Shown: piece by piece, positions 63,321 through 64,000 of the stretch | How positions within the stretch are numbered: the first letter of the stretch is position 1 | Layout: each line of letters opens with the position of its first letter | Origin: Oleiagrimonas citrea | GTDB taxonomy: Bacteria; Pseudomonadota; Gammaproteobacteria; Xanthomonadales; Rhodanobacteraceae | Length of the DNA stretch: 64,000 bases | Assembly: GCF_012395255.1 (NCBI RefSeq) | Contig: NZ_JAAZQD010000001.1 | Location: 1-64,000, forward strand | Direction of reading: 5' to 3' | Translations under genes and position numbers: made by a program | The notes under the pieces: generated by a model | Database searches by the model: none | What the model was told of the DNA's origin: nothing | Seen by the model: the letters and a program-made list of their open reading frames with translations, nothing else

Positions 63321-64000
63321 ATGCCTCGAGGCATCACACAAGACCAGGTCAACGATGCCGCGGACTCGATCCTAAGCAAAGGAGAGAATCCGACCGTAGA
63401 AAAGGTTCGTGCCGAACTCGGCACCGGCTCGCCGAATACGATCACACGCATGCTCAATACATGGCGACGCGTGCTGGGTGAGCGGTTGCAGCAGTTGACC
63501 ACCCTGCCTGAATTGCCTGCGCCTGTGGGGCAGGCGATGATCGAACTTTGGCGGTTGGCCACCGAACATGCAGAACAAGCGATCGCGGAGCGCTTTGCGA
63601 ACGAACGAACTCAACTTGAGAGCACCCAAGCGGAGCTGGCTCTGGAACGTGAGTCATGGCAAGAGCGATTGAAGACTGCAGAAGCAGATGTTGAGAAAGC
63701 TAAGACCGCCCAGTCCTCGGCTGAGCAAGCTCGCGCATCCCTCGAGAAGCAACTATCGGACAGCCATGCCGTACGAGCTGACCTGGTTCAGCAAAGGGAC
63801 CGGCTTCAAGATCTTTGTGATCAGCAGGCGCAACAAATCAAGGAATTGCAGAAGCAACTCGATGAGCAGCAAAAGGAGCTTCGGGAAGACAGAGCGCAAC
63901 AGGAGATACACCTCCGCAACATAGAGGATCGTGCGCACCAAGAGACAGATCGTGCTCGACAAGAAAGCAAACAGTGGCAGCGGCGCTTCGAGCTAGCAGA
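63321..64000 (+). CDS. KfrA-like DNA-binding coiled-coil protein, 3' end beyond window
   Basis: At least 226 residues, open at the window end. The first 60 residues (MPRGITQDQVNDAADSILSK, then GSPNTITRMLNTW) match the KfrA N-terminal DNA-binding domain; from about residue 80 a long coiled coil follows, rich in Gln, Glu and Lys (QIKELQKQLDEQQKELRED). KfrA proteins are plasmid-linked repressors with a partition role; KfrA-like genes also occur next to integrases in chromosomal islands. ATG at 63321 has AAGGAGA upstream. Confidence 0.88.
   Translation, partial: MPRGITQDQVNDAADSILSKGENPTVEKVRAELGTGSPNTITRMLNTWRRVLGERLQQLTTLPELPAPVGQAMIELWRLATEHAEQAIAERFANERTQLESTQAELALERESWQERLKTAEADVEKAKTAQSSAEQARASLEKQLSDSHAVRADLVQQRDRLQDLCDQQAQQIKELQKQLDEQQKELREDRAQQEIHLRNIEDRAHQETDRARQESKQWQRRFELA

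Overview
The window reads as a genomic or accessory island of a GC-rich (about 60%) Gammaproteobacterium. The copLAB-type copper operon, MerRTPCA and overall gene style point to the Xanthomonadales, but this is an inference and not certain. Almost every gene belongs to secondary metabolism, metal resistance, mobile DNA or genome defence; I saw no housekeeping gene, rRNA, tRNA or CRISPR array.

Layout. (1) 1-16173: the 3' part of a hybrid PKS-NRPS cluster. It holds a 5'-truncated two-module PKS, a two-module NRPS (second adenylation domain reads as serine), an Fe(II)/2-oxoglutarate oxygenase and a free-standing TubC-docking plus condensation/epimerisation-like protein. (2) 16174-17648: decayed IS3 and IS21-like debris. 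(3) 17649-24340: a complete four-gene Wadjet (JetABCD) anti-plasmid operon with overlapping genes. (4) 24906-44731: a TniA-TniB-TniQ transposition module whose tniB gene is split by a 16,017-bp insertion (26997-43013). That insertion has IS21-type ends, a 7-bp target duplication and istAB at its right end. It carries an unknown gene, a DUF488 gene, a ClC chloride channel, a DUF4396 gene, a cytochrome c, copB-copA-copL, merR-merTPCA and a divergent unknown pair. Removing the insert and one duplication restores a 307-residue TniB in frame. (5) 44806-53987: gene blocks separated by three copies of a precisely spaced 27-bp motif, GATTAG-N5-GTTATC-N3-GGTAGGG. The blocks hold two HExxH metallopeptidases, small proteins, a helical-repeat protein with a PD-(D/E)XK-like partner, and a CHAT protease preceded by an integrase remnant. 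(6) 54099-57164 (minus): an IS30 remnant, then an operon for DUF6527, a JAB-E1 fusion and a polyubiquitin-like-E2 fusion. (7) 57323-61403 (plus): XRE regulator, ImmA/IrrE peptidase, GNAT-like protein, a second ImmA/IrrE protein and a beta-family protein, with a convergent sce7726-family nuclease-like gene. (8) 62132-64000: a tyrosine recombinase and a KfrA-like coiled-coil DNA-binding protein running off the window.

How it fits together. The PKS, NRPS, oxygenase and TubC-C protein probably form one assembly line. The metal genes probably form two transcription units diverging at a canonical mer promoter with a 19-bp spacer. The right half looks like a defence island. The best candidates for an undescribed system are the helical-repeat/nuclease pair, the stand-alone CHAT protease, and the divergent ubiquitin-like and ImmA-GNAT-beta operons that share an imperfect palindrome in their common promoter region. 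The three 27-bp repeats suggest that blocks were added or exchanged by site-specific recombination.
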